Source of the DNA: JBDIAR01 sp039812545
GTDB taxonomy: Bacteria > Actinomycetota > Actinomycetes > Actinomycetales > Dermatophilaceae
DNA: 40,177 nucleotides
Reading direction: 5' to 3'
Assembly: GCA_039812545.1 (NCBI GenBank)
Contig: JBDIAR010000003.1
Coordinates: 1 to 40,177 of the forward strand
The notes beneath the pieces are model-generated. The model was not told the origin of the DNA, searched no databases, and worked only from the letters and a program-made list of their open reading frames with translations. Shown piece after piece: positions 1 to 9,555 of this stretch; position 1 is the first letter of the stretch, and the number at the start of each line of letters is the position of its first letter. A program made the position numbers and the translations under genes.

Positions 1-3
1 ACG

Positions 4-58
4 GTATGCCGCCGGGCCGCCGGTTTGGGGGGTGGGGTCAGAGTGCGGACGGTATGCC
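4..58. repeat. Two closely spaced GTATGCC copies in the non-coding left edge
   Basis: Positions 1-105 lie downstream of the last gene of the first ABC operon and hold no convincing gene. They carry two direct copies of the heptamer, each in a GGTATGCCG context, 48 bp apart and separated by a G-rich stretch. This is the only place in the window with two intergenic copies so close together. No hairpin terminator is evident. Confidence 0.6.
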
Positions 59-105
59 GCGACGGCCTTGCCACCCGTCGGCACGTGGTGACGTCAGCGG
101 CCGGC

Positions 106-861
106 TCAGGTCAGCAGAAGGACGTCCAGGCGCCGCCGCGCCAGCGCCATACCGCCCACGCCGAGTGTGACGAGGTAGACCACCGAAACGACACTCGCCG
201 TCGTGAGCAGGCCGGTGGTCAGCTCACGGCACAACACGACCCCGCGATAGAGCGGGGTGGCCTCCACGATCCACCGAACCCAATCGGGGTACCCCTGGAC
301 CGGGAAGAAGGTCCCGGAGAAGAGCACCATCGGCATCATCGCCAGCGCGATGAACTCGAAGTCCTGCCAGCTCTTCATGAAGGTCGTCAGCCACATCCCG
401 ACGCCGGCGAAACCCAGTCCGATGATCAGGGCCGCGGGCAGCGCCAGGATCCCCCACCACGACCCGACCAGACCCATCGCGGCCATCACGACGAGGAAGG
501 CCGCCGAGTACGTTCCGCCACGCAGGAGTGCCCACGTTGTCTCGCCGGTGGCGACGTCCCGGGTCGTCATGGGGGTGGCGAGGACCGCGTCGTACAGCTT
601 GGCGTAGCGCAGCCGGAAGAAGATGTTGAACGTGCACTCCATGACCGCGCCGTTCATGGCCGAGGTGGCCAGCATCGCGGGGGCGACGAACGCCGCGTAG
701 CTCACCACCCGTCCGCCGACGTCGAAGCCGTGCACGAGTGCCCCGACGCCGACCCCGATGGAGAACAGGTAGAAGACGGGTTCGAGGAAGCCGGTCAGGA
801 AGACCACCCAGGACCGGCGATAGACCAGGACATTGCGTTCGACGAGGCGCCAGCCGTTCAC
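106..861 (-). CDS. ABC-2 type transporter permease (NodJ/DrrB-like), 251 aa
   Basis: Integral membrane permease of an ABC exporter. About six hydrophobic segments run through the protein, starting with a stretch rich in F, L and V near residues 20-45, and the length fits the ABC-2 family (about 250 aa). The reading frame stays open far upstream, but the natural start is the GTG at 861, which overlaps the stop of the preceding permease (GTGA overlap), a sign of translational coupling. It is the third gene of a minus-strand operon of ATPase (1687-2658), permease (858-1694) and this permease. Two different permeases with one ATPase suggest a heterodimeric membrane part, as in NodIJ/DrrAB-like exporters of lipids, polyketides or drugs. 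The substrate cannot be read from sequence. Confidence 0.85.
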   Translation of the reverse strand: MNGWRLVERNVLVYRRSWVVFLTGFLEPVFYLFSIGVGVGALVHGFDVGGRVVSYAAFVAPAMLATSAMNGAVMECTFNIFFRLRYAKLYDAVLATPMTTRDVATGETTWALLRGGTYSAAFLVVMAAMGLVGSWWGILALPAALIIGLGFAGVGMWLTTFMKSWQDFEFIALAMMPMVLFSGTFFPVQGYPDWVRWIVEATPLYRGVVLCRELTTGLLTTASVVSVVYLVTLGVGGMALARRRLDVLLLT

Positions 862-1694
862 GAGACCAGCCTCCGGCGCAGCAGGCGAACCGTCAGGATC
901 GCCCCGACGACGGCCAGCACGATCAGGTATGCCAGGTGCCCCAGGGCCGCCGGCCAGTCGGGACGTCCGAGCGTCAGCATCCGGGTGAGTTCGACGCCGT
1001 GCCACAGCGGGGTGGCCCGGGCCGCCCATTGGAGGGGTTCGGCGAGGTTGGTGATGGGGAAGAACGAGCCGGAGAACAGGAAGAGCGGCACCTGGATGAC
1101 CCGGTAGATGATCGAGAAGTTCGACTCGTTCTGGGAGGCCGCCGAGAAGGCGAAGACGACGCCGGCGAAGGCGGCGCCGATCACGAGTTGCACCAGGTAG
1201 GCGCAGAGCGCGCCGGGGGCATCGGCATACACCCCGAAGGGTGCCAGGGCCAGCATGAAGACGGCGTCGGCGCTCGCGATTCGCCACAGGATGTATGCGA
1301 ACTGGGCGGTCACGATGTCGGGGACCGTCAGCGGGGTGGCGAGCATCGCGTCGTAGGTGCGGCTCCACTTGATCATTCCCATGACCGGGTAGGTCGTCTC
1401 GCCGATGGCCAGCATCATCGACTGCCCGGCGAGCATCCCGGGAGCGACGAACTGGAGGTATCCGGCGGCTCCGTCCAGGCGCCCCGACGGGACGGCGGCG
1501 TCGACGTAGCGCCCGAGCAGAACCCCGAGGGCGGCCACGTAGAGCAGCGGGGTGACGAAACTGGACACGATGGAGCCCCGCCAGGTTCGCCGATAGACCG
1601 TGGCCCAGTAGTCGAACTGCCGGCCGGCCATCGCCAGGGCGGTGGTGCTGACCGGTCGGGTCCTGGTCCCGGCGACCGACCTCGCCCTAGTCAA
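858..1694 (-). CDS. ABC-2 type transporter permease, 278 aa
   Basis: Second membrane subunit of the same exporter. After a cytoplasmic N-terminus of about 35 residues it has about six membrane segments, and it resembles the neighbouring permease in general layout (ABC2_membrane fold). The annotated start is a TTG at 1694, 8 bp inside the end of the ATPase gene. An ATG at the residue pair AM before GRQFDYW is an alternative start about 20 codons in. The short overlaps on both sides show a tightly coupled three-gene operon. Substrate unknown; drug, lipid or cell-wall precursor export are all possible for this family. Confidence 0.85.
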   Translation of the reverse strand: MTRARSVAGTRTRPVSTTALAMAGRQFDYWATVYRRTWRGSIVSSFVTPLLYVAALGVLLGRYVDAAVPSGRLDGAAGYLQFVAPGMLAGQSMMLAIGETTYPVMGMIKWSRTYDAMLATPLTVPDIVTAQFAYILWRIASADAVFMLALAPFGVYADAPGALCAYLVQLVIGAAFAGVVFAFSAASQNESNFSIIYRVIQVPLFLFSGSFFPITNLAEPLQWAARATPLWHGVELTRMLTLGRPDWPAALGHLAYLIVLAVVGAILTVRLLRRRLVS

Positions 1695-2658
1695 CGAGGG
1701 TCCGCCCGGTCAAGTGGAGGAAGACGTCCTCCAAGGTCGAGCGCCGTACGAGGACCGTCTGCGGCCGCAGCCCGGCGGCGTGCACGCGCGACACCGCGTG
1801 GTCGCCGTCGTCGGTGTAGAGCAGAATCCGGTCCGGCAGCACCTCGGTGCGTTCCGTCGGGCCGCTGAGTTGGGCGGCGAGTCGTTCGGCGTAACCGCCG
1901 TGGTCGACCAACCCGAACCGCAGCTCCGCCACCTCGCGAGTCGAGTAGCGGGCGATCAACTCGGCCGGTGAGCCCAGGGCGGCGATCCGGCCCGCGTCCA
2001 TGACGACCAACCGATCGCAGAGTTGTTCGGCCTCGTCCATGTAGTGGGTCGTGAGGATCTGCGTGACGCCCTGGTGTTTGAGGCGGTAGAGCTGGTCCCA
2101 GAGGGTATGCCGGGCCTGAGGGTCCAGTCCGGTCGTGGGCTCGTCGAGGAGGAGGAGTTCGGGGGAGTTGATCAGGGACCGGGCGATCGTCAGCCGACGC
2201 TTCATGCCGCCCGAGAGGTGTTCGACCTTCGCGTCGGCCTTGTCGGTCAGGGCGACGAACGACAGGAGTTCGGCCGCTCTGCCACGCACGTCGGCGCGGG
2301 ACATGCCGAAGTAGCGGCCGTAGACGGTGAGGTTCTCGGCGACGGTGAGCTCCGTGTCGAGGGTGTCCTCCTGGGGACACACCCCGAGGCGGGCTCGGAT
2401 CGTCGGGCCGTGCGTCGCCGGGTCCAGGCCCAGGACGCGCAGCGTTCCGCCGCCGACGGGGGAGACGGTGGCGATCATCCGCATCGCGGTCGACTTGCCG
2501 GCGCCGTTGGGTCCGAGGAAACCGAAGACCTCGCCGCGCCGGACCTCGACGTCGATACCGCGGACCGCTTCAACGTCGCCGAACGACTTGCGCAGGTCGC
2601 GGGCGTACACCAAGACGTCGCGGTGGAGGTCGTGGTCGGTGGCCTCGGGGATGTTCAC
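1687..2658 (-). CDS. ABC exporter ATP-binding protein (DrrA/NodI-like), 323 aa
   Basis: Cytoplasmic ATPase that powers the two downstream permeases. Motifs visible in order are Walker A GPNGAGKST (about residue 50), a Q-loop VCPQED, the signature LSGGMKRR, Walker B LLLLDEP and the switch histidine in TTHYMDEAEQ. The C-terminal 80 residues after the nucleotide-binding domain match the DrrA-type extension. The start is GTG at 2658. A TAGCGT box lies 8 nt upstream, so the message may be leaderless. The gene is first in its operon. Confidence 0.93.
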   Translation of the reverse strand: MNIPEATDHDLHRDVLVYARDLRKSFGDVEAVRGIDVEVRRGEVFGFLGPNGAGKSTAMRMIATVSPVGGGTLRVLGLDPATHGPTIRARLGVCPQEDTLDTELTVAENLTVYGRYFGMSRADVRGRAAELLSFVALTDKADAKVEHLSGGMKRRLTIARSLINSPELLLLDEPTTGLDPQARHTLWDQLYRLKHQGVTQILTTHYMDEAEQLCDRLVVMDAGRIAALGSPAELIARYSTREVAELRFGLVDHGGYAERLAAQLSGPTERTEVLPDRILLYTDDGDHAVSRVHAAGLRPQTVLVRRSTLEDVFLHLTGRTLVD

Positions 2659-2666
2659 GCTGGCCG

Positions 2667-2672
2667 ACGCTA
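2667..2672 (-). promoter_or_regulatory. Candidate -10 box of the first ABC exporter operon
   Basis: On the minus strand TAGCGT (TANNNT) ends 8 nt before the GTG start at 2658, close to the spacing seen at the other leaderless starts of this window. No -35 element is recognisable. The rest of the gap 2659-2862 shows no gene or clear hairpin. Confidence 0.35.
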
Positions 2673-2862
2673 CCGGAGGAGACCGACGACGGCCTCCGGG
2701 TTTGGGGGCCGGCAGCCGGAGTGGCGCGGTTACGCCGCGGCCGGACCCATCGGAGTCTCGCCATCCACGGACACGGCCCGACGGACAGTGTGATCCAGTC
2801 GATTCGTACCACGCACCACCGACAGCGTCGGCCGCTCCTGCCGAGTCCAGCCCCGCGACCCT

Positions 2863-3687
2863 CTATTCGTGCGGGAGTCCCCGGGAGATGAACGCGTCGA
2901 TCGCCCGGTCCGGCAATACCCGGCGGGCCCGCGTGATGGTCCCGGCCCCCATGCCCACGGGGTAGCGGGAGGCCGGTCGGGCGACGGTCGCGGCGTGCGC
3001 GATCTTGTCGGCGACCACCTTCGGCTCGGAAGAGAACCGCGGCGACGCGTCGACCTTCTCAAGCGCGTCGGCCATCCGCCGGGCTCGGGCGCCGTATGCC
3101 GTTCCGGCGGAACGGTGTACGAGACTCTCTCTGGCAATCGAGTTCCACTCCGTGCGGATTGCGCCGGGCTCGATGAGGATCACGTGAATCCCGAACGGCC
3201 GCAACTCGACTCGTAGGGCGTCACTCAGGCCCTCCACGGCGAACTTGGTCGCGTGATACCAAGCCCCGAGCGGTTCGTAGATCTTGCCGCCGATCGAGGA
3301 GATGTTGATGATCCGGCCGCGCCCCTGCTGTCTCATCCCCGGGGTCACGAGTTGGATGAGCCGCGCAAGCCCGAACACGTTCACCTCGAACTGTCTGCGC
3401 GCCTCGTCGATGGGCACGTCTTCGACGGCACCGTACGATCCGTACCCGGCATTGTTGACAAGCACGTCCACCCGACCGCACTCCGCGGTGATCCGCTCGA
3501 CGCCGGCGACCATCGAGGCGTCGTCGGTGACGTCCATCGCGAACGTCCGTATGCCGCGCGCCGCGAGGGACTCCATCCGGTCGACTCGCCGCGCCACGGC
3601 ATACACGGTAAATCCCTTGTCCTGCAAGGCAATCGCGGTTGCCTCGCCGATGCCCGACGATGCCCCGGTGACCAGTGCGGTTTCCAT
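2863..3687 (-). CDS. Short-chain dehydrogenase/reductase, 274 aa
   Basis: NAD(P)-dependent oxidoreductase of the classical SDR family. The cofactor motif TGASSGIG is at residues 7-14, NNAG at 78-81, the catalytic serine at about 131 and YHATK at 144-148 (Tyr144, Lys148). An Arg pair after the second strand (VARRVDR) favours NADP. The C-terminal third resembles the oxidoreductase/SDR subgroup often annotated as retinol- or ketoacyl-reductase-like, but the substrate is not readable. The frame is open upstream into the neighbouring gene; the ATG at 3687 is chosen because it starts 1 nt after the Gfo/Idh gene's stop codon (3689-3691). The two genes are clearly co-transcribed. Confidence 0.9.
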   Translation of the reverse strand: METALVTGASSGIGEATAIALQDKGFTVYAVARRVDRMESLAARGIRTFAMDVTDDASMVAGVERITAECGRVDVLVNNAGYGSYGAVEDVPIDEARRQFEVNVFGLARLIQLVTPGMRQQGRGRIINISSIGGKIYEPLGAWYHATKFAVEGLSDALRVELRPFGIHVILIEPGAIRTEWNSIARESLVHRSAGTAYGARARRMADALEKVDASPRFSSEPKVVADKIAHAATVARPASRYPVGMGAGTITRARRVLPDRAIDAFISRGLPHE

Positions 3688-3688
3688 C

Positions 3689-4720
3689 TCAGCCTCCGAT
3701 CTCGGTGGTCTGTCGCGGTTCGAAGCCGGCCGCCCGGTAGACGGCGTCGATGAGTTCCATGTGGGTGAGCGCATCGGCGGCGTCGGCCCACACCACGGGT
3801 TCGCCGCCGCGCAGCATGTCGGCGAAGGCGTCGAGTTGATAGGCGTAGGACGGCCGGGTCCCGACATGCTCGACGACTTCGCCGCCGCCGGTGCGCACGA
3901 TGAGCCGGTCGTCGTTCTGCGGCGAACAGAAGTTCGCCAACCACAGCGACCCACGGCTACCCGTCACGCTCAGGCCAAAGGACCGCTCCTCGGCGGCCAT
4001 GTCCGAAACCGCAATGGCCGCAATGCCGTTCGGGTATACCAGTTCTGCCGTGAGCGCCTCGTCGACGTCGGGGCTGCCCGCCCGGGCTCGTCCGCTCGCG
4101 GCCACCAGCGTCGGCTCGCCACCGAACACCTGTGGCACGGAACGGCCCAGGTGGCGGATGACGTGTAGCGAATAGCACCCGAGATCCATCGTGGAGCCAC
4201 CCGCCAGGTGGGCCTGCCACCGCACGTCGTGGTCGGGAGGCGCCGGGACCTTCATCTGGGATTCGACCCGGGTCACGTCCCCGATCGCGCCGTCCGCCAG
4301 CAGCTCCTTGACACGCGCCAGCGCGGGGTGATGGAGGTAGTGGAAGCCCTCCATGAAGACCAGGCCGGTCTGGTCCACCAGCTCACGGACCCGGCCGGCC
4401 TCCACCGCGTTACTGGCCGAGGGTTTCTCGGTCAGGACGTGCTTGCCGGCCGCCAACGCGCGCAGGTTCCACGGTGCGTGCAAGCCGTTGGGCAGCGGGT
4501 TGTAGACGACCTCCACCTCGGGGTCGGCGACGAGTTCGGCATACGAGCCCACCGCGCGTTCGACACCGTGCCTGGCGGCGAACTCCTTCGCCCGGTCGAT
4601 GTCACGGGCCGCGACGGCGACGACCCGGTGCCCCGCCTCGTGGGCCGGCGCGATCATCGCGCCGGGGGCGATCCGGGCGGCGCCGAGGATGCCGATTCTT
4701 ACAGGGTCCATGGCCGCCAT
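3689..4720 (-). CDS. Gfo/Idh/MocA family oxidoreductase, 343 aa
   Basis: NAD(P)-dependent sugar or cyclitol dehydrogenase-like enzyme. The N-terminal Rossmann domain begins with VRIGILGAARIAPG, and the conserved lysine is in TEKPSASN (EKP at about 98-100), as usual for the family. The substrate domain contains the segment LGCYSLH, which places a histidine at the family's usual position. The closest family members are dehydrogenases of the trans-1,2-dihydrobenzene-1,2-diol / D-xylose dehydrogenase type, but that is a guess from overall layout. Possible starts are 4747 (TTG), 4720 (ATG) and 4711 (ATG); none has a clear ribosome site, so the start is uncertain by up to 12 codons. The SDR gene follows immediately downstream. 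Confidence 0.88.
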   Translation of the reverse strand: MAAMDPVRIGILGAARIAPGAMIAPAHEAGHRVVAVAARDIDRAKEFAARHGVERAVGSYAELVADPEVEVVYNPLPNGLHAPWNLRALAAGKHVLTEKPSASNAVEAGRVRELVDQTGLVFMEGFHYLHHPALARVKELLADGAIGDVTRVESQMKVPAPPDHDVRWQAHLAGGSTMDLGCYSLHVIRHLGRSVPQVFGGEPTLVAASGRARAGSPDVDEALTAELVYPNGIAAIAVSDMAAEERSFGLSVTGSRGSLWLANFCSPQNDDRLIVRTGGGEVVEHVGTRPSYAYQLDAFADMLRGGEPVVWADAADALTHMELIDAVYRAAGFEPRQTTEIGG

Positions 4721-4790
4721 TGTGCGCCAAGCCGTCTCAACGCCCAAACGTCCGAGCGGTCAGTAGATGAGACGAGGGGCGCGCCGGCAT

Positions 4791-6236
4791 ATGTCCGGGT
4801 GCATGGTGGACGACGTGAGAACCTCGCCGATTCACTCGGGTCGAGTAATCACCCGGCTTCATCCCGACGAGCACGCGCGTGCCGTCCAGGTTCTCCGCGC
4901 CTCGTTTGCCGCCATCGACCCCGATCAGCCGGTCCGGTTGGCCAAGGGCACGTCCAATCTCTTCCGGCCGAGATCGCCGGCACTCGCCGGTCTCGACGTC
5001 TCGGGTCTGACCGGTGTCCTCGACGTCGACCCGGTCTCCCGGATCGCGCAGGTCCAGGGCATGTGCACCTACGAAACCCTTGTCGCCGCAACGCTTCCCT
5101 TCGGTCTGATGCCCCTCGTGGTGCCGCAACTGCGCACGATCACCGTCGGCGGTGCGGTGACGGGACTCGGCATCGAGTCGACCAGTTTCGTGCACGGGCT
5201 CCCCCATGAATCGGTCCTCGACCTCGACGTCATCGTGGGAACCGGTGAGGTCTTGCGCGTCGAACCCACCGGCGAGCACGCCGAGCTCTTCGCCGCCTTC
5301 CCCAACTCCTATGGCTCCCTTGGGTATGCCGTCCGCCTGGCCGTCGAGCTGCGCCCCATCGGCGAATTTGTCCGCACCCGGATCCTGCGTTTCGACGATC
5401 TCGACGACCTTCTCGAGGTGGTCCAGTCCGTATGCCGGGACGGCGCCTGGGATGGCGAGCCGGTCGACGGACTGGACGGGGTCGCGTTCACCCCCGACGA
5501 GGCATACCTCGTCCTGGCGACCTTCGCGGCCGAGCCGAGACCGGGGGAGCGGCCGAGCGATTACACCGGCAGCCAGATCTACTACCGTTCGCTCCAGCAC
5601 CGCAGTGCCGACCTGCTCACCGCGCACGACTACCTGTGGCGGTGGGACACCGATTGGTTCTGGTGCTCCGCGGCATTCGGTGCGCAACACCCCGTGCTGC
5701 GCCGGATCTGGCCGGCGGGCCTGCGGCGCAGCGACGTCTACCACCGGATCGTGCGCCTGGAGAACCGATGGCAGGTCGCGGCACGGTTGGATCGGCGCCG
5801 GGGCCGGCCACCGCGCGAACGGGTCGTCCAGGACGTCGAGATCCCGGTCGAGCGGACCGCCGAGTTCCTGCGCTGGTTCGATAGCGAGGTCGGGATGCGC
5901 CCGGTGTGGTTGTGCCCGATCCGCCTGCGCGAAGCCGCTCCCGCCGGTGCCCGAAGCTGGCCGCTCTACCCGATGGCACCGGGCCGGATCTACGTCAACG
6001 TGGGTTTCTGGGGGAGCGTTCCGATCGCCGTCGGCGGGCAGGACGGGGATGTCAACCGAGCCATCGAGACGCGGGTCGCGGCCGACGGTGGCCACAAATC
6101 GCTGTACTCCGATGTGTTCTACGACCGCTCGACCTTCGACGCGGCCTACGGCGGAGCGTACTACCGGGCGGTGAAGGAGCGTTACGACCCCGGCGGCCGC
6201 TTCCCCCGACTCTACGAAAAGGTGGTGGGACGATGA
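4791..6236 (+). CDS. bfaA: FAD-binding oxidoreductase, probable 10-methylene fatty acyl reductase (BfaA/TmsA-like)
   Basis: About 481 aa. The N-terminal half is an FAD_binding_4 (PCMH/VAO) domain with the flavin-loop signature PQLRTITVGGAVTGLGIES at about residues 112-130. The C-terminal half is the long cap seen in the Rv0449c/DprE1-like group. The next gene, overlapping by 4 bp, is a CFA-synthase-like methyltransferase. This pair (BfaA-BfaB, also called TmsA-TmsB) is known in mycobacteria and other actinomycetes to make 10-methyl branched fatty acids: the methyltransferase adds a methylene at C10 of oleoyl chains and the flavoprotein reduces it with NADPH. The ATG at 4791 is chosen for a GAGGGG about 10 nt upstream; 4767 and 4803 are alternatives. 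The function is inferred from family plus pairing. Confidence 0.85.
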   Translation: MSGCMVDDVRTSPIHSGRVITRLHPDEHARAVQVLRASFAAIDPDQPVRLAKGTSNLFRPRSPALAGLDVSGLTGVLDVDPVSRIAQVQGMCTYETLVAATLPFGLMPLVVPQLRTITVGGAVTGLGIESTSFVHGLPHESVLDLDVIVGTGEVLRVEPTGEHAELFAAFPNSYGSLGYAVRLAVELRPIGEFVRTRILRFDDLDDLLEVVQSVCRDGAWDGEPVDGLDGVAFTPDEAYLVLATFAAEPRPGERPSDYTGSQIYYRSLQHRSADLLTAHDYLWRWDTDWFWCSAAFGAQHPVLRRIWPAGLRRSDVYHRIVRLENRWQVAARLDRRRGRPPRERVVQDVEIPVERTAEFLRWFDSEVGMRPVWLCPIRLREAAPAGARSWPLYPMAPGRIYVNVGFWGSVPIAVGGQDGDVNRAIETRVAADGGHKSLYSDVFYDRSTFDAAYGGAYYRAVKERYDPGGRFPRLYEKVVGR

Positions 6237-7522
6237 TGATTCCCGTCAGGAACCGCACCGAGGTCGCCGACATCGTCCGGGCGATCGCCGAAGGGCCTCT
6301 GCCCGTGCGGGTCACGGCATACGACGGCTCCTCGATCGGGCCACAGGACAGCGCGATCCGGCTGCACGTCGCGACACCGAAGGGGCTGCGCTATCTGGTG
6401 ACCTCGCCCGGAGACCTGGGCCTGGCGCGGGCGTATGTCGCCGGTGACCTGCAGATGCGCGGTGCGCATCCCGGCGATCCGTACCCGGCGTTGATGGAGC
6501 TGCGACGCGGCCTGCACCTGCGTCATCCCGGACCCGTGGAAGCCGCCCGACTGGCCGCGGGCCTCGGTCCGGCGGCGCTCGTCCCGCCGCCCGCTCCGGC
6601 GCAGGAGGCTCCGCCCAGGTGGCGTCGCGCGATCGCCGAACGTACCCCGCTGCGTCGATCCGCGGCGGCGATCGCCCACCACTACGACGTGAGCAACGCC
6701 TTCTACGAGCTGCTCCTCGGTCCGTCGATGGCATACACCTGCGCCGTCTACGACGATCCGGCGGACTCGCTGGAGACCGCGCAGGAGCGCAAGTTCGAAC
6801 TCGTCTGCGCCAAGCTCGGGTTGCGGTCGGGGATGCGGTTGCTCGACGTCGGCTGTGGCTGGGGTTCGATGGTCCGGTATGCCGCGCGGCACCACGGCGT
6901 GACCGCGCTCGGTGTCACACTGAGCCGGGAGCAGGCCGAGTGGGCGCGGCGCGCGATCGAGCGCGACGGGCTGGGGGATCGGGCGGAGGTCCGGCACCTG
7001 GACTATCGAGAACTCCCGCCGGACCGGTTCGACGCGATCAGCTCGATCGGGCTCACCGAACACATCGGGGTACGCAACTACCCGGCCTATTTCGCCTTCC
7101 TCACCGAGCGGCTCGTCCCGGGAGGGCGGCTGCTCAACCACTGCATCACCCGGCCCGACGGGCATGTGGGTCACCGGCCCGACGCGTTCACCGACCGATA
7201 CGTCTTCCCCGACGGAGAACTCGCCGCACCCGGGCGCATCGTCGGCGAGATCCACGACGCCGGACTGGAGGTGCAGCACGTCGAGAACCTGCGCCTGCAT
7301 TACGGGTACACCCTGACCGCCTGGTGCGCGAACCTGCGGGACAACTGGGATGCCTGCGTCGCCGAGGTCGGAGAACAGACGGCCAGGGTGTGGGGGTTGT
7401 ACCTGGCCGGGTCCCGCATCTCGTTCGAAGTGAACCGGCTCCAGTTGCATCAGGTGTTGGCGTCACGTCCCCTGGAGTCCGGGGCGTCCACCTTCCCGCT
7501 GCGGCCCGACTGGGAGCCCTGA
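6233..7522 (+). CDS. bfaB: SAM-dependent fatty acyl methyltransferase, CFA synthase family (BfaB/UfaA1-like), 429 aa
   Basis: The C-terminal 280 residues are a CFA-synthase domain. HHYDVSNAFYELLLG at about 149-163 is the family lipid/active-site segment, and LLDVGCGWGS (203-212) binds S-adenosylmethionine. ISSIGLTEHIG follows, and the end has the GYTLTAWCANL segment typical of UfaA1. The N-terminal 140 residues form the extra domain of the longer CFA synthases. The start ATG at 6233 overlaps the stop of the FAD gene (ATGA) and is preceded by GGTGG, so expression is coupled. Together with the upstream flavoprotein it probably converts C18:1 phospholipid chains to 10-methyl C18:0. Known cyclopropane synthases are close relatives, so cyclopropanation is the alternative, but the reductase neighbour argues against it. 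Confidence 0.88.
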   Translation: MMIPVRNRTEVADIVRAIAEGPLPVRVTAYDGSSIGPQDSAIRLHVATPKGLRYLVTSPGDLGLARAYVAGDLQMRGAHPGDPYPALMELRRGLHLRHPGPVEAARLAAGLGPAALVPPPAPAQEAPPRWRRAIAERTPLRRSAAAIAHHYDVSNAFYELLLGPSMAYTCAVYDDPADSLETAQERKFELVCAKLGLRSGMRLLDVGCGWGSMVRYAARHHGVTALGVTLSREQAEWARRAIERDGLGDRAEVRHLDYRELPPDRFDAISSIGLTEHIGVRNYPAYFAFLTERLVPGGRLLNHCITRPDGHVGHRPDAFTDRYVFPDGELAAPGRIVGEIHDAGLEVQHVENLRLHYGYTLTAWCANLRDNWDACVAEVGEQTARVWGLYLAGSRISFEVNRLQLHQVLASRPLESGASTFPLRPDWEP

Positions 7523-7528
7523 CGAGAG

Positions 7529-8583
7529 TCAGTCCTCCCAGCGGAACAGCCGGGTCGCGATGAGCCCGACGACGACCGCGAAACCCAACAGCACGAGCAT
7601 CGGCTGCACCGCGGCCCCGGGGCCCTGCCCGCGGACCATCACGTCGAGCATCCCGGAGTTGAGGTGGCCCAGGGGGAGGAACTTGGACACGGTCGTCAGC
7701 CAGGACGGGGCCCCGTCCAACGGAATGAACGAGCCGGACAGGAAGGCCATCGGCAAGATGATCAGGTTGGCCAGGCCGCTGGCGGCCTCCGCGGTCTTGG
7801 AGATGGCGCCGGCGAGCAGCCCGATCGCCATGAACGCCAATGTGCCACAGATGATGAGCGGGATCGCCATCCACCAGTAGCCGGTCAGCTTGAGCCCGAA
7901 GATCGCCATCGCCACGCCCACGAAGATCGCGGTCTGGATCATCGCGATGACGATGGAGATCAAGGTGCGAGACGCCACCAGTGACGCCGTGGGGATCGGC
8001 GAAAGGCGGAGCCGGCGCAGGAGTTTGGACTGGCGCCAGGTCACCAGCGTCATGGCGGCCCCGAAGGTCGCGCCCATCGCGACCGCCCAGCCGAGCAGGC
8101 CCGGGGTGAGGTACTGGATGACCTTGAGCGACTTGTCTTCGACCTGCTCGGTCTTCAAGGTCAACGCCGGTGGTTTGCCGGACAACGCGAGATTGACATT
8201 GTCGACGAACGAGGACACGGTGCCCTGGACGACCGCGGCCTTGACCTTGTCCGCCTGTGAGTAGTGCAGCAGGATCGTCGGGCCGTCCATCTCGATGGCC
8301 GCGTCGGCGTCGCCCTTGCGGACCTTGTCCAAGGCCGCGGCCCGGTCCGTCGTCGTCGAGACGTCGAACAAGTCGTTCCACGCGTCCTTGGCCTGCTGCG
8401 GCATCTGGTTGATGACCGCGACGTCGCCGATCATCACCATCTTCGACTTGGCGGCACCGGCATTCTGAAAGAGCGTGCCGAAGAGCAACAGGAACATCAG
8501 CGGGAAGAGCACCGTCCAGAACAGCGTCTGCTTGTCCCGCAGGAAGCCCTTCCACTGGGCCCGGGTCAAGGCCTTGAACGCGG

Positions 8584-8587
<4 letters not shown>
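7529..8587 (-). CDS. ABC-2 type transporter permease with large extracytoplasmic loop, 352 aa
   Basis: Exporter permease of the YhgE/ABC2_membrane_3 layout. There is one membrane segment near residues 20-42, then an extracytoplasmic domain of about 130 residues (to about residue 170), then a cluster of five membrane segments ending in FRWED. The upstream frame is open into the ATPase gene, but ATG at 8587 overlaps the ATPase stop by 4 bp and starts the usual cytoplasmic lead (ALTRAQWKGFLRDKQ). The loop domain is hydrophilic and distinguishes it from the permeases at 106-1694. It is convergent with bfaB, only 6 bp away. The substrate is unknown; given the neighbour, a lipid-related one is conceivable but unproven. 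Confidence 0.88.
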
Positions 8588-9486
<899 letters not shown>

Positions 9487-9492
9487 GGACCG

Positions 9493-9498
9493 AACCTA
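9493..9498 (-). promoter_or_regulatory. Candidate -10 box, leaderless start of the second ABC operon
   Basis: TAGGTT on the minus strand lies 6 nt before the ATG at 9486. That spacing puts the expected transcription start on the A of the start codon. It is one half of a divergent pair with the box at 9543-9548. Confidence 0.5.
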
Positions 9499-9542
9499 AC
9501 CCATCGGGCGACCCGGGCGGTGGTGGCGCCGAGGCCCGGGAT

Positions 9543-9548
9543 TACGCT
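9543..9548 (+). promoter_or_regulatory. Candidate -10 box, leaderless start of malic enzyme
   Basis: TACGCT lies 7 nt before the ATG at 9556, and no ribosome-binding site is present between them. Transcription would begin at the start codon. Confidence 0.5.
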
Positions 9549-9555
9549 GTTACCC

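Noticed and set aside
4786..4791. Further copy of the heptamer (GGCATA followed by T)
   Set aside because: The seventh base is T rather than C, so it is the only TATGCC on either strand that is not GTATGCC; not counted.
4737..6095. 452-codon minus-strand open frame
   Set aside because: Antisense to the FAD oxidoreductase, with no domain; the plus-strand product has an intact FAD-binding signature.
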